Positions 10,974-22,394 of a stretch of 64,000 bases of DNA are shown piece after piece. Position 1 is the stretch's first letter; the number at the start of each line of letters is the position of its first letter. Under the pieces are notes generated by a model. That model was given only the letters and a program-made list of their open reading frames with translations, did not search any database and was not told the origin of the DNA. This DNA is from Euptelea pleiosperma (taxonomy: Eukaryota > Streptophyta > Magnoliopsida > Ranunculales > Eupteleaceae). Where the stretch lies: positions 30,878,154 through 30,942,153 of the forward strand of contig CM068552.1 of assembly GCA_035048495.1 (NCBI GenBank). Direction: 5' to 3'. Both the position numbers and the translations under genes were made by a program.

Positions 10974-12428
10974 TTATGTCTGCTGAAGTGGGCTGTCACG
11001 ACCCTTTTCAAAATCCGAGATAGAAAGTCTAAATATATCCCAAGCTCCCTCTCTTTCTTTTCACCACCATTGCTTCACTGTTTTCTCTTCCTTATCGCAC
11101 TTGTCTCCGACGGCCGTTTGATCGAGGGCTTCTAGCCAGAGGCTTTTGCTCTGTCGCTCTTCCTTTTCCTTCAAGAATGAAAAGACGGTAGAACAGAGAG
11201 GTAAATATGGCCGTGTTAAATATGGCTTTTGATATTTCCTTCTTCTTCGGTTCCTTTAGCTTGTACTCTTAATTTCTCTATTGAGAAGTTGCAAATCTTT
11301 AGGATATGGTTCGTGTTTGAAGTCCTGAAGTTTGTGCTGTAAATGATCTAATATAGGTTTTGGTTGGTAGATTGAAGGCTCTGAGATTTTCAAAATCAAG
11401 CTGTTCTTATCTCAGATTCCACTGTTAAGAAGGTTTAGATGTTTTAGTTCCATGTTCAGAGTTCACGAAACTTGTGCTGGATTTATTTTTGTGTTTCATT
11501 TTCTTGGTTTATCTGTAACAGATTTCTTGAATTCTCCTGTATTTTTGGGTAACAGTAGCTTTAATTCTGGACTTCTCTGATTAGAAGAACTATATAGAGT
11601 TTATTGCATAAGTAAAAGTTATCTTCGATGCATTCGGTATTAACAAGTTCAGGAGGTTTCCTCTTTAGATACCTCGGAGATTCAAGCTCCGGTTTCTTAG
11701 ACGAGATTTGATGTTGCATAGATCATCATCATCATCATCATCATTGATGGCGAGCTCGAAACCCTAGGAGGCTGCAAAAAAAATTCAATTCTTCAGAGGT
11801 TCGATTTTGATCTCTCTCTTTCCCTCTTACTATGAGGATTCTTTGGAAGTAAATTTGATCTCTTCTCAGTGATTCTCGGTTATTCTAAGAAATCTTGTTT
11901 GTGAGGTTTTTTAGTTAACACCGAATTTCCAAGAAATCTCTTGGTTTATTTATTTTTTCCTGAAAGGTAGATAGATAGGTGGACCTATTTCTTCTGCTTT
12001 GATCACAGAACACAAGTGTGTTGAAGTTCTGCTGTTCTTTTTCAAACCCTAAAGCTTTAGTGCCGAGATGGTTGATTTTGAAGGTTTTGATATTTAGGGT
12101 TTAATGCATTAGTGTCTTCCCCTGGCATTATTTATTTATTTTTTTTTTGGTTTCTTCTGTTCAGACTTCAGAATGTTTAAGTGTATGCCATAGCTCCAAA
12201 CATTTTCAGTGAAGAAAATGGGTCTATTTCGTTGATGGAAGATTGTGTTCATAACACTAAGCTATTTTGTATGCTATTTCTTTTACATGGCTTGCAATTT
12301 CAAATTGTCTTGAATTCACCAAACATGCACACCTGTAACATAAACATGAGATGTTGATTCTTGGAAACAAAAACATGAAGCAATGGCAGTCAATGAAGGA
12401 TCCCTAGATCTGGATAACAATCTGACAG
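10974..12428 (+). other. Leader- or promoter-like unique region, no certain gene
   Basis: About 1.45 kb without repeats. It has pyrimidine-rich stretches typical of plant 5' leaders (11040-11120), a possible first leader exon ending AACAGAGAG at about 11201 before GTAAAT, then T-rich intron-like sequence. ATGGCGAGCTCGAAACCC at about 11746 runs into a stop after six codons. This could be the 5' end of a host gene cut off by the CACTA element, but no protein was recognised. Confidence 0.35.
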
Positions 12429-12490
12429 GTTGGTTCTGCAGATATGATACAGATGAAAGACGCCAAGAGGGATATAGATTATGCAGACAG
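12429..12490 (+). other. Possible orphan coding exon
   Basis: Acceptor CTGACAG (ends 12428) and donor GTTTTC (12491) bracket 62 bases that read VGSADMIQMKDAKRDIDYAD in one open frame. The peptide is charged and helical in style, unlike the random sequence around it. I cannot assign a family. No neighbouring exon with matching phase was recognised, so it may be a captured or orphaned exon, or chance. Confidence 0.25.
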
Positions 12491-13162
12491 GTTTTCTGGA
12501 GCAAAACCACAGAACTCTGTTTTTTCTTTTTTATAAGTAACACCATAGAAGTCTTCATAGGAGTGGCAGGGTTTTCTTTACACATGACAGCTGAGGTGGT
12601 GGACTGAAAGGGATCCATGCATTCACCACCTCATATCTCCATGTGGCACGTTTCAGCCCAATAGTACTCAGCCAAGCATGTTTCTTTTGCCTTCTTTTTT
12701 CTTCTTTTTTTATAAGTAATTCTTTGCCTTCTTCTATTTTAGAAAATTTTAAAAATTCGATGATTGCAATTTTTAATGAGAAATGCATATTTAGTTGCTT
12801 TTCGACGGAATTAAATTGCAAGATTTCACTCATTTTTTAAATCTTATTTAGTTTCGTGATATAATTTCGTGTAGAAAAGTATATTTATGATCAGTTCTCC
12901 TTGATTTTTTTTTTTAATTTATTGTTTGTTTCGGTTATTGACTTATTGTTGATATATCTGAATGTTATTTGGTTTCTTCTTTTTGTTATTTTGTTGATTC
13001 TTTGTTTCTGTTATTGTAGTATTTTTTATTTATTTATTGTTGTTTTGGGTTTGATATTGTTAAGATCAACATTCTTATTGATACTCTTAACTCGAGTTTT
13101 AATCAATCCCATGACAACATTGCTATATTTCTCAATGAACTGCCTAACTTCTCTTTGGTAGA
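12491..13162 (+). other. AT-rich stretch without a recognised gene
   Basis: The motif TTTTTTTATAAGTAA occurs twice (about 12527 and 12707), resembling poly-T edges of retroposed sequence. The remainder is T-rich. A 5' end of the CACTA element (CACTA-type terminus) was looked for here and not found. Confidence 0.5.
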
Positions 13163-13312
13163 GTAGGCCATAAACCTGATTCTTTTATTTTAGCTTCCTA
13201 GACTAGGCAAGTTTTTGATGTACGAGATCAACTTGATCCAAAATGGTCAATTGTTCTAGCAAGTCCTCAAAGAGACTATCTTGATAACGAAAATGATAAT
13301 TGTTGCAATTAA
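13163..13312 (+). pseudogene. C-terminal relic of a CACTA TnpD (TNP2-like) transposase
   Basis: One frame reads VGHKPDSFILAS, a stop, then TRQVFDVRDQLDPKWSIVL and ASPQRDYLDNEND, ending at a TAA (13310-13312). This is the usual C-terminal pattern of plant CACTA TNP2 proteins (GHK-DPFILA-QA-QVFYV-DP-D--W-VVL). The stop sits where a glutamine codon is expected. The DDE catalytic part upstream is absent, so this copy cannot supply transposase. It lies 174 bp before the next gene, the order expected in a CACTA element. Confidence 0.65.
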
Positions 13313-13464
13313 TATCATGTTTTTATCAATGTATTGCCAAATGTTGAATCCTTCTCTGTAATTGATATCTCAGTCATCTTACATGCGACCAGACTATGAG
13401 AGAACCTGGATCGACCATACATCATTAAAATCATAGATTTTCGTAACAATATTTCGTAGCAAAA

Positions 13465-13690
13465 GAGATTGGTGTATGTACTCATGTGGTTTGGTCCAAT
13501 TTCACATCAGTCATGGATCTAGTACATGAATATGATGCTGAAGAACATCAACATGAGCTTGAATCTTTAACATCAGAAGAGATTGGTGTAGCTTATGTAC
13601 TCAGGCGGTTTTGTTCCAATTTCAAAGCAATCATGGATGCAGAACATGAATATGATGCTGAAGAACAACAACATGAGCTTGATGATGTAC
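13465..13690 (+). repeat. 114-bp direct duplication over the first exon of the CACTA gene
   Basis: Copy 1 is 13465-13578 and copy 2 starts at 13579, both with GAGATTGGTGTA, then a shared segment encoding HEYDAEEHQHEL and HEYDAEEQQHEL. The duplication keeps the reading frame (114 = 3 x 38), so the N-terminus of the predicted protein carries two acidic 38-residue repeats. Confidence 0.85.
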
Positions 13691-16600
13691 ATGAAGAGGA
13701 TGCCCAAAGACATAATGCAGGTAACTTATATGTTTTATTATTTGATATCGAAAGTTTAACTAGCATTAGTTGCTTTAAAAAGAAATTCATATTTCTTTTT
13801 CTGTGGATTTAGGTAGCAAAAGAAAAGGTAGAGGTTCCACAATGCTGCCACATATCACTAAAAACAATAGTGGTGTGCGAAAGGTGGTTGAGTATAATGC
13901 AAAAGGTCAACCAGTAGGGCCTATTGCAACGGAACTTTCTAGTTACCTTGGTGTTTTGGGACGGAACATGGTTCCGATAAGTTATGAAGATTGGCGTAAG
14001 GTGCCAAAAGCGCTGAAAGAGAAACTATGGAATTGTGTGGAGGTAAATCATTGTAAGCTTTTTCCGTATGTACATTTTATGTTTAAAATTTGTCATCCTG
14101 TAATTTGATATATTGACTTTCATTATGCATAATTCTAGTCCAAATACGAAATGGATGCAAAAAGAAAGAAGAGCGTTATATCTGCTATTGGAGAGAAATG
14201 GAGGACATTCAAGACAAACCTTACGAGGATATATGTCACTCCATTCAAAGACCAACCCGAGCTTCTTATCCACCCTCCAGAAATATATAGGTTTGTTAAA
14301 CAAGAGCATTGGGATGCATTTGTAAATTCAAGATTATCACAAGAATTCCAGGTATATATGGGAAGATTTTATTATTTTGTAGTCAATATTTTTTTTTATA
14401 CATTCTGACTTACATTTTTCACTGCAATTTTCAAGGATATAAGCAAGGCTCAAGCGAAGAGGCGGGCAAAGAATACATACCACCATCGGCTAAGCAGGAA
14501 GGGCTATGCTGGTCTCATAGAGGAGTTGGTAAGTGTTTATAACATTGCTAGACATTAAAATTGTTATAATACAATCAAAGAACGTTAGTTTATTGTAGTC
14601 TATGCCCATTTATTGGTAACAGAAACGAAGTTCAGGGCCATCAGTTGATGAGTTGGATAGAAGTGTTTTGTGGAAGAAGGCTCGTCAAAATAAAAAAGGA
14701 GAATATGTGAATGATGTCGTTAGGGAAGCGGCTGCGAGAATTGTAAGTTGTCTCCATGCATCAATTCCATTGGACATGGCGGATACGCTTATTGATTTTA
14801 GATTATATTCATTCTCATGAATATTTTTATATGATATTTTTGCAGGATGAGTTATCAAAACAAGTTGAGGAGGGAAGCACAACTACTAATAGATGTAATG
14901 ACATTCTTACCATGGCATTAGGTACTCCAGAACATCCTGGCCGACTCAGGGGTTTAGGACATTTTGTCACCCCAACAGCTTACTTCCATCTCCCTGGACG
15001 TGGAACCGCGAAACGCATTTGTGAGCTAGAAGAGATGCGAAAATTGTTGGAGTCTAAGCTAATGGAGGAACAAGAAAAGAGAGAACAACGAGCTGATGAA
15101 CTCCTTGAAATGAAGCAAATGATGCTACAGTTGCAGGCACAATTCAACGTGATCTTGCAACAGGGAGCGCATAGCGCACCATCATATGAGAAAGTTAACT
15201 CCAATAGCAATAAAACACTGGTGTGTACGTGCTCATTCCATATATTTATATTTTTGATATATCATATATTACATGCCATTGTTACAAGTATGGCTGTATT
15301 GTCTTATATGATTTTTTTGTGTTATATTGTTTTTATATGTAGGTTAATAGCGACAATAGGAAGCAACTGACCAAGAGGAAGCTTCGAAGTGATAATCTAC
15401 AATTGGATCCTAAGTCGAAAATTAGTCACCAGGTGAATAGTTCGCCTTCTTGTCGTGATTGAAATATGTTTCGTGCAAATGCGCCCTTCATTTTTATTGA
15501 CACAGCTTACCTTAACATATAGTCAAAGCACAATGGGAAGATCAAAGATGACATGCCATCATTAGATCTCAACTCTAGAATTGGGAAGGTAAATAATTCA
15601 TTCACTTAATATTATTCTATTGATATCGTTATGTTCCTAATTGTTAATAATGTCTTAATCACTTTCTTTGTTATAGAGCAAACCATGTAGGTTGGCTTTG
15701 GGTTCCAAAACCAACATTGTTGCTTGTGGTATGGTTTTTGATAGAGTTGGACCCACAGACAAAATTCATAACATTTTGTTGGGTGAATGCAATGTACGTG
15801 TCGCAGTCGAATATGCAATGTCTCCGAATGCCCTCCTCCCTGTACCGGTGACTAATGAGATGACAATGGTGAAAGAGGCAATTGGGTCTCACGTGGCTTG
15901 GCCCAAAGAGTTTGTGCTAATAGGTGTCGAGGTACGAAACTATAAAAACATTATTGTTTTTATTGTAAAAATGCACATCCATCGACAACTTCTTTGTTCA
16001 TTTTGTAAATTTCCATCTTAGGAAGAGGAGAACCGAGTTCATCGAAAGAATCTAGACGCCATTCGATCTTTTGCCGATTTTGTAAATCAAAGAATTATAC
16101 AAGATACTGATAACATTCTCATTCCAATAGAGAATGCAATATTTGACTTAGAGATCGAGTATGCTCACATTGACAAATCCGATTTGACGTCTTTGTGTGA
16201 TATGGATGAATCAACAACTAGTTGCATTATGGTATACATAAGGTGAGATGAACTATAATTTTTTGTTGTGACCTCAAAATTGTTACCTTGTGATGCTCTT
16301 ATTATAATAGTAATTTCTTCCTTTTTACCAGCAACCTCTATAATATGATAGTTGACCGGGGAATGCAAGAAAGGTATGGATTTGTCAATCCTGCCTCTAC
16401 GAGTCTAACAAAGGCTTCTGAAGCGTCAAGAGTGATTACAAAAAGATTGCTGACTGCCAATAAGAATCAATTATTTTTTGTTCCTTACAACATAGGGTAA
16501 GTCTTGATTATATTAAAAATTTGTATATATTTGCATTTATTTAATTATAAAATATGAAATCAGACTTGAGACTAATTCAATTTTAGGAGGCACTGGGTTT

Positions 16601-17202
16601 TGATTGTCATTGATTCATTATCGATGGATGTCTACTGGTTGGATCCAATAGGACTTCCTCCCCAAAAAAACATTAAAATCAACATCAACACGTAAGTTTC
16701 TTGCTTTGCACATCTCTACACGTTTTTCCCCCCATTGTATTGAATGCTCAATTTTTTGTCTTGAAGTGGCCTTAAAGCATTGGAAGTTTCAGATGGAAAA
16801 AAAAGGCCAAATCCAATTTGGCATGACACCAAGGTAAAATAAATAGTATAATGTGGTTCAAAATCAATTCTCGGCATTAAACATTGACATTTCAATCACG
16901 ATGTTTGTATGTAGTGTCCAAAACAATCGGCGGATGTTGAATGTGGCTATTATATAATGAGGTACATGAGAGAAATTATCGAGGAACCGAGTCGACCAAT
17001 TGCAGATAAGGTGAGGAATTTATCTGTGTGAAAATATGCGTTTCTCTACTATTGAAGTTGCTATCTTTAACAATTAAATAATCTTGTTCTTTGGTTAATT
17101 TTTGGTAACATCTTACAGTTTGTCAAGAGAAATACTTTCACACAAGAAGAAATTGATGAAGTGAGACTTGAATTAATTGAGTTCATTCAATCACATATGT
17201 AG
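13486..17202 (+). CDS. CACTA-derived 15-exon gene: plant transposase-type N-terminus with ULP1-like cysteine protease
   Basis: Exons: 13486-13720, 13813-14042, 14139-14351, 14436-14528, 14623-14742, 14846-15220, 15343-15432, 15523-15588, 15677-15931, 16022-16242, 16332-16496, 16587-16691, 16767-16833, 16915-17010, 17119-17202. All junctions are GT-AG, every phase agrees, and the 804-codon frame has no stop or frameshift. Residues 80-300 look like the plant Ptta/En/Spm transposase family (WRKVPKALKEKLW, then a lysine-rich block). Residues 355-397 are a predicted coiled coil. Residues 475-559 resemble a domain common in these proteins (VRVAVEYAM, HVAWPKEFV; probably DUF8039). Residues 689-777 form a ULP1/C48 peptidase core with the full catalytic set: His690 (RHWVLIV), Asp707 (YWLDP), Gln749 (CPKQ), Cys755 (ECGYY). 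In CACTA elements this second gene accompanies TnpD; here TnpD is a relic. The start codon is uncertain: Met10 (13513) is possible, and more 5' exons may exist. Either a young defective element or a domesticated gene. Confidence 0.75.
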
Positions 17203-17600
17203 CTAATGGAGAGACTTTCACAGTTTTGTCATGTTCCAGTGAGTGGTTGATGGCGAAGTCTACTTTATGACTTTTTATTATATTCTTATAATTAATTGTC
17301 TTATTTTTCTGTTTTGCTGCTCATGTTTCCCTTGCTTGTCTTAACAGTTGGTTGGTCGGCTTGACAATAGTTGGTTGGTAAGTTGGTGCGAAGTTGGCAT
17401 TCAAGTCCAAAGAGGAGATTGAGCTGTAGTTGATTGTGCTTTTGTAATTTGGCTTTACTAACTGATTGTGTTTTTGTAATTCCATTTTATTGACTGATTG
17501 TGTAATTTGCAAACAATGTAATTTCCATCGCTTTAGTATTTTGTTTATTAGTTTGTGAAACCAAGCAGAGGCCTTCTGTTCTTTTAGTGTAAAATCATAA
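17203..17600 (+). other. 3' flank of the CACTA gene, no gene
   Basis: AT-rich sequence that would hold the 3' untranslated region. A TTGACTGATTGTG-like motif recurs near 17428, 17459 and 17492. Nothing else recognised. Confidence 0.5.
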
Positions 17601-18066
17601 TGCAAACGACAGTTCTTGTCCTCTTTTATACCATGGAAACATCTTGGTTTTTTACTTTAAAACCGACATCTTTTCCTAAAAAGATCTTGGTTTTCATAGA
17701 ATCGAGGTCTTTACTTAAGAATCAATCTTGGTTTTAACTAAAAATTGATATCTTTTTTGCATGTAAAGACCTCAGGAAAGATCTCGGTTTTTATAGAAAC
17801 CGGGTCTTTACAGAAGAAAAGATCCTGATTTTTACAGTTACCGAGATTGATTCTAAAAATCGAGATCTTTTCTTATGTAAAGACCTCTGTTTCCAAACTA
17901 AGGTCTTTATCTAAGGAAAGATCTCGTTTTTAGTTAAATGGAGATTGATTAAGTAAAGACCCCGGTTACTAGAAAAACCAAGCTTTTTCTTTAAAATTAT
18001 ATCGGTACGATAGATCTTGGTTTTTGACATCTCCAAAAAGCGAGATCTTTTTGACATTCTATAGTA
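17601..18066 (+). repeat. CACTA 3' subterminal repeats and degenerate terminus
   Basis: About a dozen direct and inverted copies of a 12-15 bp motif (AAGATCTCGGTTTT, or its complement AAAACCGAGATCTT) fill 465 bases. Such arrays bind the TnpA protein at the ends of CACTA elements. The stretch ends in TTCTATAGTA; read inward this is TACTATAGAA, close to the canonical CACTACAAGAA terminus. The 3-bp target-site duplication cannot be checked because the 5' end was not found. Confidence 0.7.
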
Positions 18067-19189
18067 TCGAGGATTCGCACATGAAGTGATTGCTTCCTAG
18101 ATGGAGATCACCAGGCGACAAACACAATGCTGCATGACATTGTGGATGCCGCCTCCATCCCAGAAGCCCTAAATTCGAGAATTTTGCATATCTGATCCAA
18201 GGGATGAGTGTTGACTAAGAAATTTCACCATACGTCATGGCCCCAGACCTAATTAGCAACCTTAAAATGGATTTAGACTGTTTGTACACATTAAATCCTT
18301 GTCGTTGGTGCTACCTACTGGAAAACTATAAATACCCCTTACTCCAACATTAGACATGCAATTGAAAGGTTTGAGAGACGATTTGCAAGCTTGAGCTACA
18401 ATTAAGAGGCCCGAGAGAACTCCTGGGAGAATACCTGAGAGAACTCCTGAAGAAACCCCGAGTGAGGAAGAGCTAACGATCCTCTGCTCTGAGAATGTGA
18501 GATATAGCGTAAGAATAATGGCAAAATTCCAAGTAAGTACCAAACTTTTGTTCATTTAAGTTCAAGCATCAAGTAGTCTTTTATTTTAGTTTAGTTCTTT
18601 TATTTCTCTTTTTCTACATATTAGAGGTGTATTAACTGCTTTCTTTTTCTTTCATTTAGTAGGATGTTAAATTTAGTTGTTAATTCATCTACTTTTTAAT
18701 CTTTAGTTAGTTGCGTTCTTGCATATTGATAGGCTAGTTTAAATCTTACTTTAAAAATGCTTCAATTTAGTTGTTAATCTTCATCTCTTCATTTTTAATA
18801 TTTTTATTTTCAAAAGAGAAAAGGGAAACTTTCTTTTTTGTTCTTAATAATTTTAGAGTTTGGATAACCCTATCTGACATCCTAAAATTTATTGTTTTGA
18901 ATCCCATACTTTTGAAGTAGAGATCGATCATCGATCGGGTGACACTAGATACCTAACACCTTCTTACCCCGTAACCCGAACCGAATCTCATAGACCATTT
19001 TCCATATTGGGCGAGTCACTAAAGAAGAAAATAAAAAGAGTTTTCAAAAGAGTTCTTAAATTCTTGTTCTCTGATTTCCATTTCAACAATCCAGGTGTCG
19101 ACTCCAAATATCCAACAAAACCCTAAAAAGAGATAAAAAGGCCATTAGGAGGACAATCAGATTGGACGGCACCTGATCATTGTTCTCAC
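18067..19189 (+). other. Retrotransposon-like remnants, no gene
   Basis: No coding frame with a recognisable domain. TTCTCTGATTTCCATTTCAAC and AGGTGTCGACTCC at about 19068-19110 resemble the 3' ends of some plant gypsy LTRs, and a TATAAATACCCC motif lies near 18329. This could be an old solo LTR or LTR fragment; boundaries were not found. Confidence 0.35.
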
Positions 19190-19989
19190 ACATATACACC
19201 AATAGGGAGGAGCTTTGGTGAAGTTGTAGTACTAGTACATATTAGTTACCACACGCACGCGCGCACGCCAAGTCACACCACACTGAGTTGGGTTGGGCAT
19301 AGGCATGGGTGCGGGCGACAACCCAAATGGGCTTTGGGCTATATTGACCTATCTTTTTGGTCAAAAGTTCTTTCAAACTTTCTCTCCCCTCTTCATGAGA
19401 TTTTAGAAATGTTGTCTACCCTTTTCTCTACTTAAACCTTTTACCGTTTCCAATTTAATTCTTTAAACTATTTAGCCCTTAATGAGATTTATTAGGGCTA
19501 AATGGCTCTTTGGAAGAGGTCTATATATAGAAGGGCATCTTCTCTCAGTGTACCTACGAAAATAAGAGTACAAATTTCTATTGCTTCCTCCAACTAAAAT
19601 TTCTTAATTTTTCTGTTAATATGATGGAATCCATTTTTACGTTTGTGAAGAATGGGGGGTATTGTGATGCTGCTTACCTTCTATAGGGCTGTTGAATCAT
19701 GGGGGCAGACTGATCAACTGTCAGCAACATTGTTTGAAAGTGCAGTGGCAAACGCATGCCTCAACCACTGGTCTTGACAAACCGATAAATGCTACTTATT
19801 TATTTGATTTACAGATCTTCTATTACCGTATGCTCAATGTTTGATCTACGATTTAATGTTCTACTTAGAGGTAACTTCGTTTATTTGGACTGCATAATTT
19901 TGTTATTCTATTCTTCTTTGTTTTTTCTACTGTGTTACATATTCTAATTATTGGCACAGAAACATAGACTTGGAAATCTAGAACTAACA
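19190..19989 (+). repeat. 5' LTR of a degenerate copia-like element
   Basis: Matches 21437-22329 over most of its length (AGTTACCACACGCACGCGCG, TTTTTGGTCAAAAGTTCTTT, TTTATTAGGGCTAAATGGCT and so on) with many substitutions and indels, so the insertion is old. It has a TATATATAG promoter-like box near 19527. It ends in CTAACA just before 19990. Confidence 0.8.
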
Positions 19990-20748
19990 GTCTAACGCGG
20001 ATTTTTTGTGTTTCAGTATCAGTAGAGATAAATTTGAACTCATCTGAAAAACCTAAGAAGTTCAATGGACAACTTCAAAAGGTGGTAGTAGGAGATGCTC
20101 TTTTATCTTACCACCTTGAATGTTGCATATGTTTTGACTGAGAAGCCTAGAACTTATGAAGAAGAATATGAACCTGCAAGGTTCGGTATTATTAAGCCTC
20201 GGGAGAAAGTAGACTGTCTTTGTAAGATTTGAATTATCTGGATTACACATTGTATGATGACTATTCTACTGTGAGGTCTGTTAAGAAATTGTGGAGAATT
20301 TTAGGAAAGAATTATAAGATTGAAGATGTGGGGACTAAAACGTTTGTATGCAGACATTTTGTCTCAACTGCATGATATTGAAATATTGATTCATGAGATA
20401 CATGTCGAGAACATGCATATTAGGGAAGGATTTCAAGTAGCTACTATAATAGAAAAATTATCTCCTTCATGGAAAGAATTCATAAACAACTTGAAATGTA
20501 AACGAAAGGAAATGTTACTCGAAGACTTAATCATTAGGTTGAGAATAGAAGAAGACAATGGATGCACACTGAAGGTGAGAATAGGCATTAGCTATACTAG
20601 GAAGAGATTCATTCGCCAAAATTTGCCCCTTAATAGCATTATACTCTGGACTCATACTAGAAAGAAAGAGGGCAATTTGAAATTCCTCTCGTTGGTGCTT
20701 CTAGAGCTCTAAATCGGTGGTAAGTAGTTGATAAATCTGAAGCTCTTC
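19990..20748 (+). pseudogene. Copia-like gag relic
   Basis: AGTATCAGTAG at about 20016 may be a worn TGGTATCAGAGC primer-binding site (initiator tRNA-Met). From about 20050 broken frames read KKFNGQ, LTTLNVAYVLTEKPRTYEEE, LWRILGKNYKIEDVGTKTF, then FQVATIIEKLSPSWKEFINN and LIIRLRIEEDN, the pattern of plant Ty1/copia gag. Frameshifts and stops interrupt it at several points. Protease, integrase and reverse transcriptase are missing. Confidence 0.7.
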
Positions 20749-21000
20749 TCACATACCCCACAACAAACTATAGTGCTCACTGAGAGGTTTATCTCCATGT
20801 TTAGTAGAAAACATGGACTCAAAAAGCTGATAGATGCGGGAGATGTTCCGGTCTTGAGAATACATCTCCTTAACTACTTCCCATATCTGGTTAGTCGTGT
20901 TTAAAAACATAACATTCATGAAGATGGAGGGCTCCATGCTATTCCCCAACCATGCCATAACCAATGAGTTCTGACTTTCCTAGTCTTCAAACTTCTTATC
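20749..21000 (-). pseudogene. Second copia gag fragment, opposite strand
   Basis: On the minus strand, an open frame reads MVMAWLGNSMEPSIFMNVMF then IWEVVKEMYSQDRNISRIY and HGDKPLSEHYSLL, the usual N-terminal part of another plant copia gag group, preceded by a stop-broken extension (DDKKFED). It sits in inverted orientation between the LTRs of the first element, so it is a nested insertion or a rearrangement. Confidence 0.75.
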
Positions 21001-21410
21001 ATCAGATAAGGGGGGATTATCAGTAATAAACTTCACTTTTTTTCTTGGCACATAGGAACACTCTAATAGAATGAGATCAAGGCAAATAGTTGGTTCCATT
21101 CAACCTTACAGACGTGATTTGTGCACCAATTCCATTATTCATACCCCACAGTGCGTTTTCCATCACCAAAATCTACCATAACACTAACTATTCTAGAAAA
21201 AGTCAAGAAACGGGAGAGAAGTAGCTCAAAACAATGATAGAGCACAAACATAGGGGGAGATTTCAATCAGACCCTCGGAAATGTGTTTTTGGGGGTGCAG
21301 TCAAAACCCAATAAATACTACAAAAATGCTGAAAACAAATCGGAGAACAACCTGGAATCCTATATGCCTCCTCAAATTTGTCTTGCTTTGTCGAACCTTT
21401 AATTCTACAT

Positions 21411-22329
21411 TGTTGAGGGATGATAGTTTTATAAGACATATATATCAATAGAGAGGAGCCTTGGTAAAGTTGTAGTAATAGTACATACTAGTTACCACGC
21501 ATGTGCGTGTGCATGCCACGCCATGCCAGGCCAGGTCGAGTCGGGCGCGGGCTTGAATGTGCTTTGGGATCCACTAACCTCTCTTTTTGGTCAAAAGTTC
21601 TTTCGAACTTTCTCTCACCTCTACATGAGATTTTTGAAAGGTTTTCTACCATCTTCTCTAATTAAACCTTTTTACCATTTCTAATTTAATTCTTTAGAAC
21701 GTTTAGCCCTTAATGAAATTTATTAGGGCTAAGTGGCTCTTCTGGAAGAGGTTTATATATTGAGGGGCACCATCTCTCAGTTTACCTATGAAAATACACG
21801 AGTACAAATTTCTGTGTTTTCCTCCAACTTCAGTTTCTTAATTTTTATTTTATTTCTAATTTGATAGAATCCATTAAGTTCGTGAAGACTGGAGGTGTCG
21901 AAGTACTGCATACCTTTAGTAAGGCCATTGAATCCTGGGGACAAACATCCAATCAACTGTCTCCGTCAGCAACACTATTAAAAGTGCAATGGCGTAAGGC
22001 CATTGAATCCTGGGGACAAACATCCAATCAACTGTCTCCGTCAGCAACACTATTAAAAGTGCAATGGCGAAATGTGCCTTAGGACAGCGTGTTAAACGCT
22101 CGCCTCAGCCACTGATCTTGACAAACCGAAAAGTACTACTTCGTTTTTTGATTTACAAATTTGCTTCTACTATATACTCTGTGTTCCATCTACAATTTAC
22201 TGTTCTGTTTAGAGTTAACTTTGTTTATTCGGACAACATATTTCTATTATTCTGTTCTTCGCTTTTTCTATTCTGTTACATATTCTAATTACTGGCTCAA
22301 AAACACAGACTTGATATCTAGAGCTAACA
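21411..22329 (+). repeat. 3' LTR of the copia-like element
   Basis: It may begin at TGTTGAGGGATGATAG (21411), a typical copia LTR start. The clear match to the 5' LTR begins at about 21437 and ends with CTAACA at 22329. It carries a 75-bp tandem duplication that the 5' LTR lacks. Confidence 0.75.
21921..22070 (+). repeat. 75-bp tandem duplication inside the 3' LTR
   Basis: Copies 21921-21995 and 21996-22070, starting AAGGCCATTGAATCCTGGGG, differ only at the last base or so. The copies are far more alike than the two LTRs are, so the duplication happened well after insertion. Confidence 0.92.
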
Positions 22330-22394
22330 GTAGATTCTCTAGGTCCCATGACATAGAAAATGTGAAAAATCTTATTAAGCTATCATTGCAAATG

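Noticed and set aside
10581..11135. 184-codon plus-strand frame
   Set aside because: Runs through the (CT)n tract, the MITE terminal repeat and its target duplication; not a gene.
11746..11766. ATGGCGAGCTCGAAACCC as a start codon for a host gene
   Set aside because: TAG follows after six codons and no donor site continues the frame.
13486..17202. Ordinary host SUMO protease (ULP1/ESD4-type)
   Set aside because: The N-terminal half matches En/Spm-type plant transposase proteins, a TnpD relic lies just upstream and CACTA subterminal repeats downstream.
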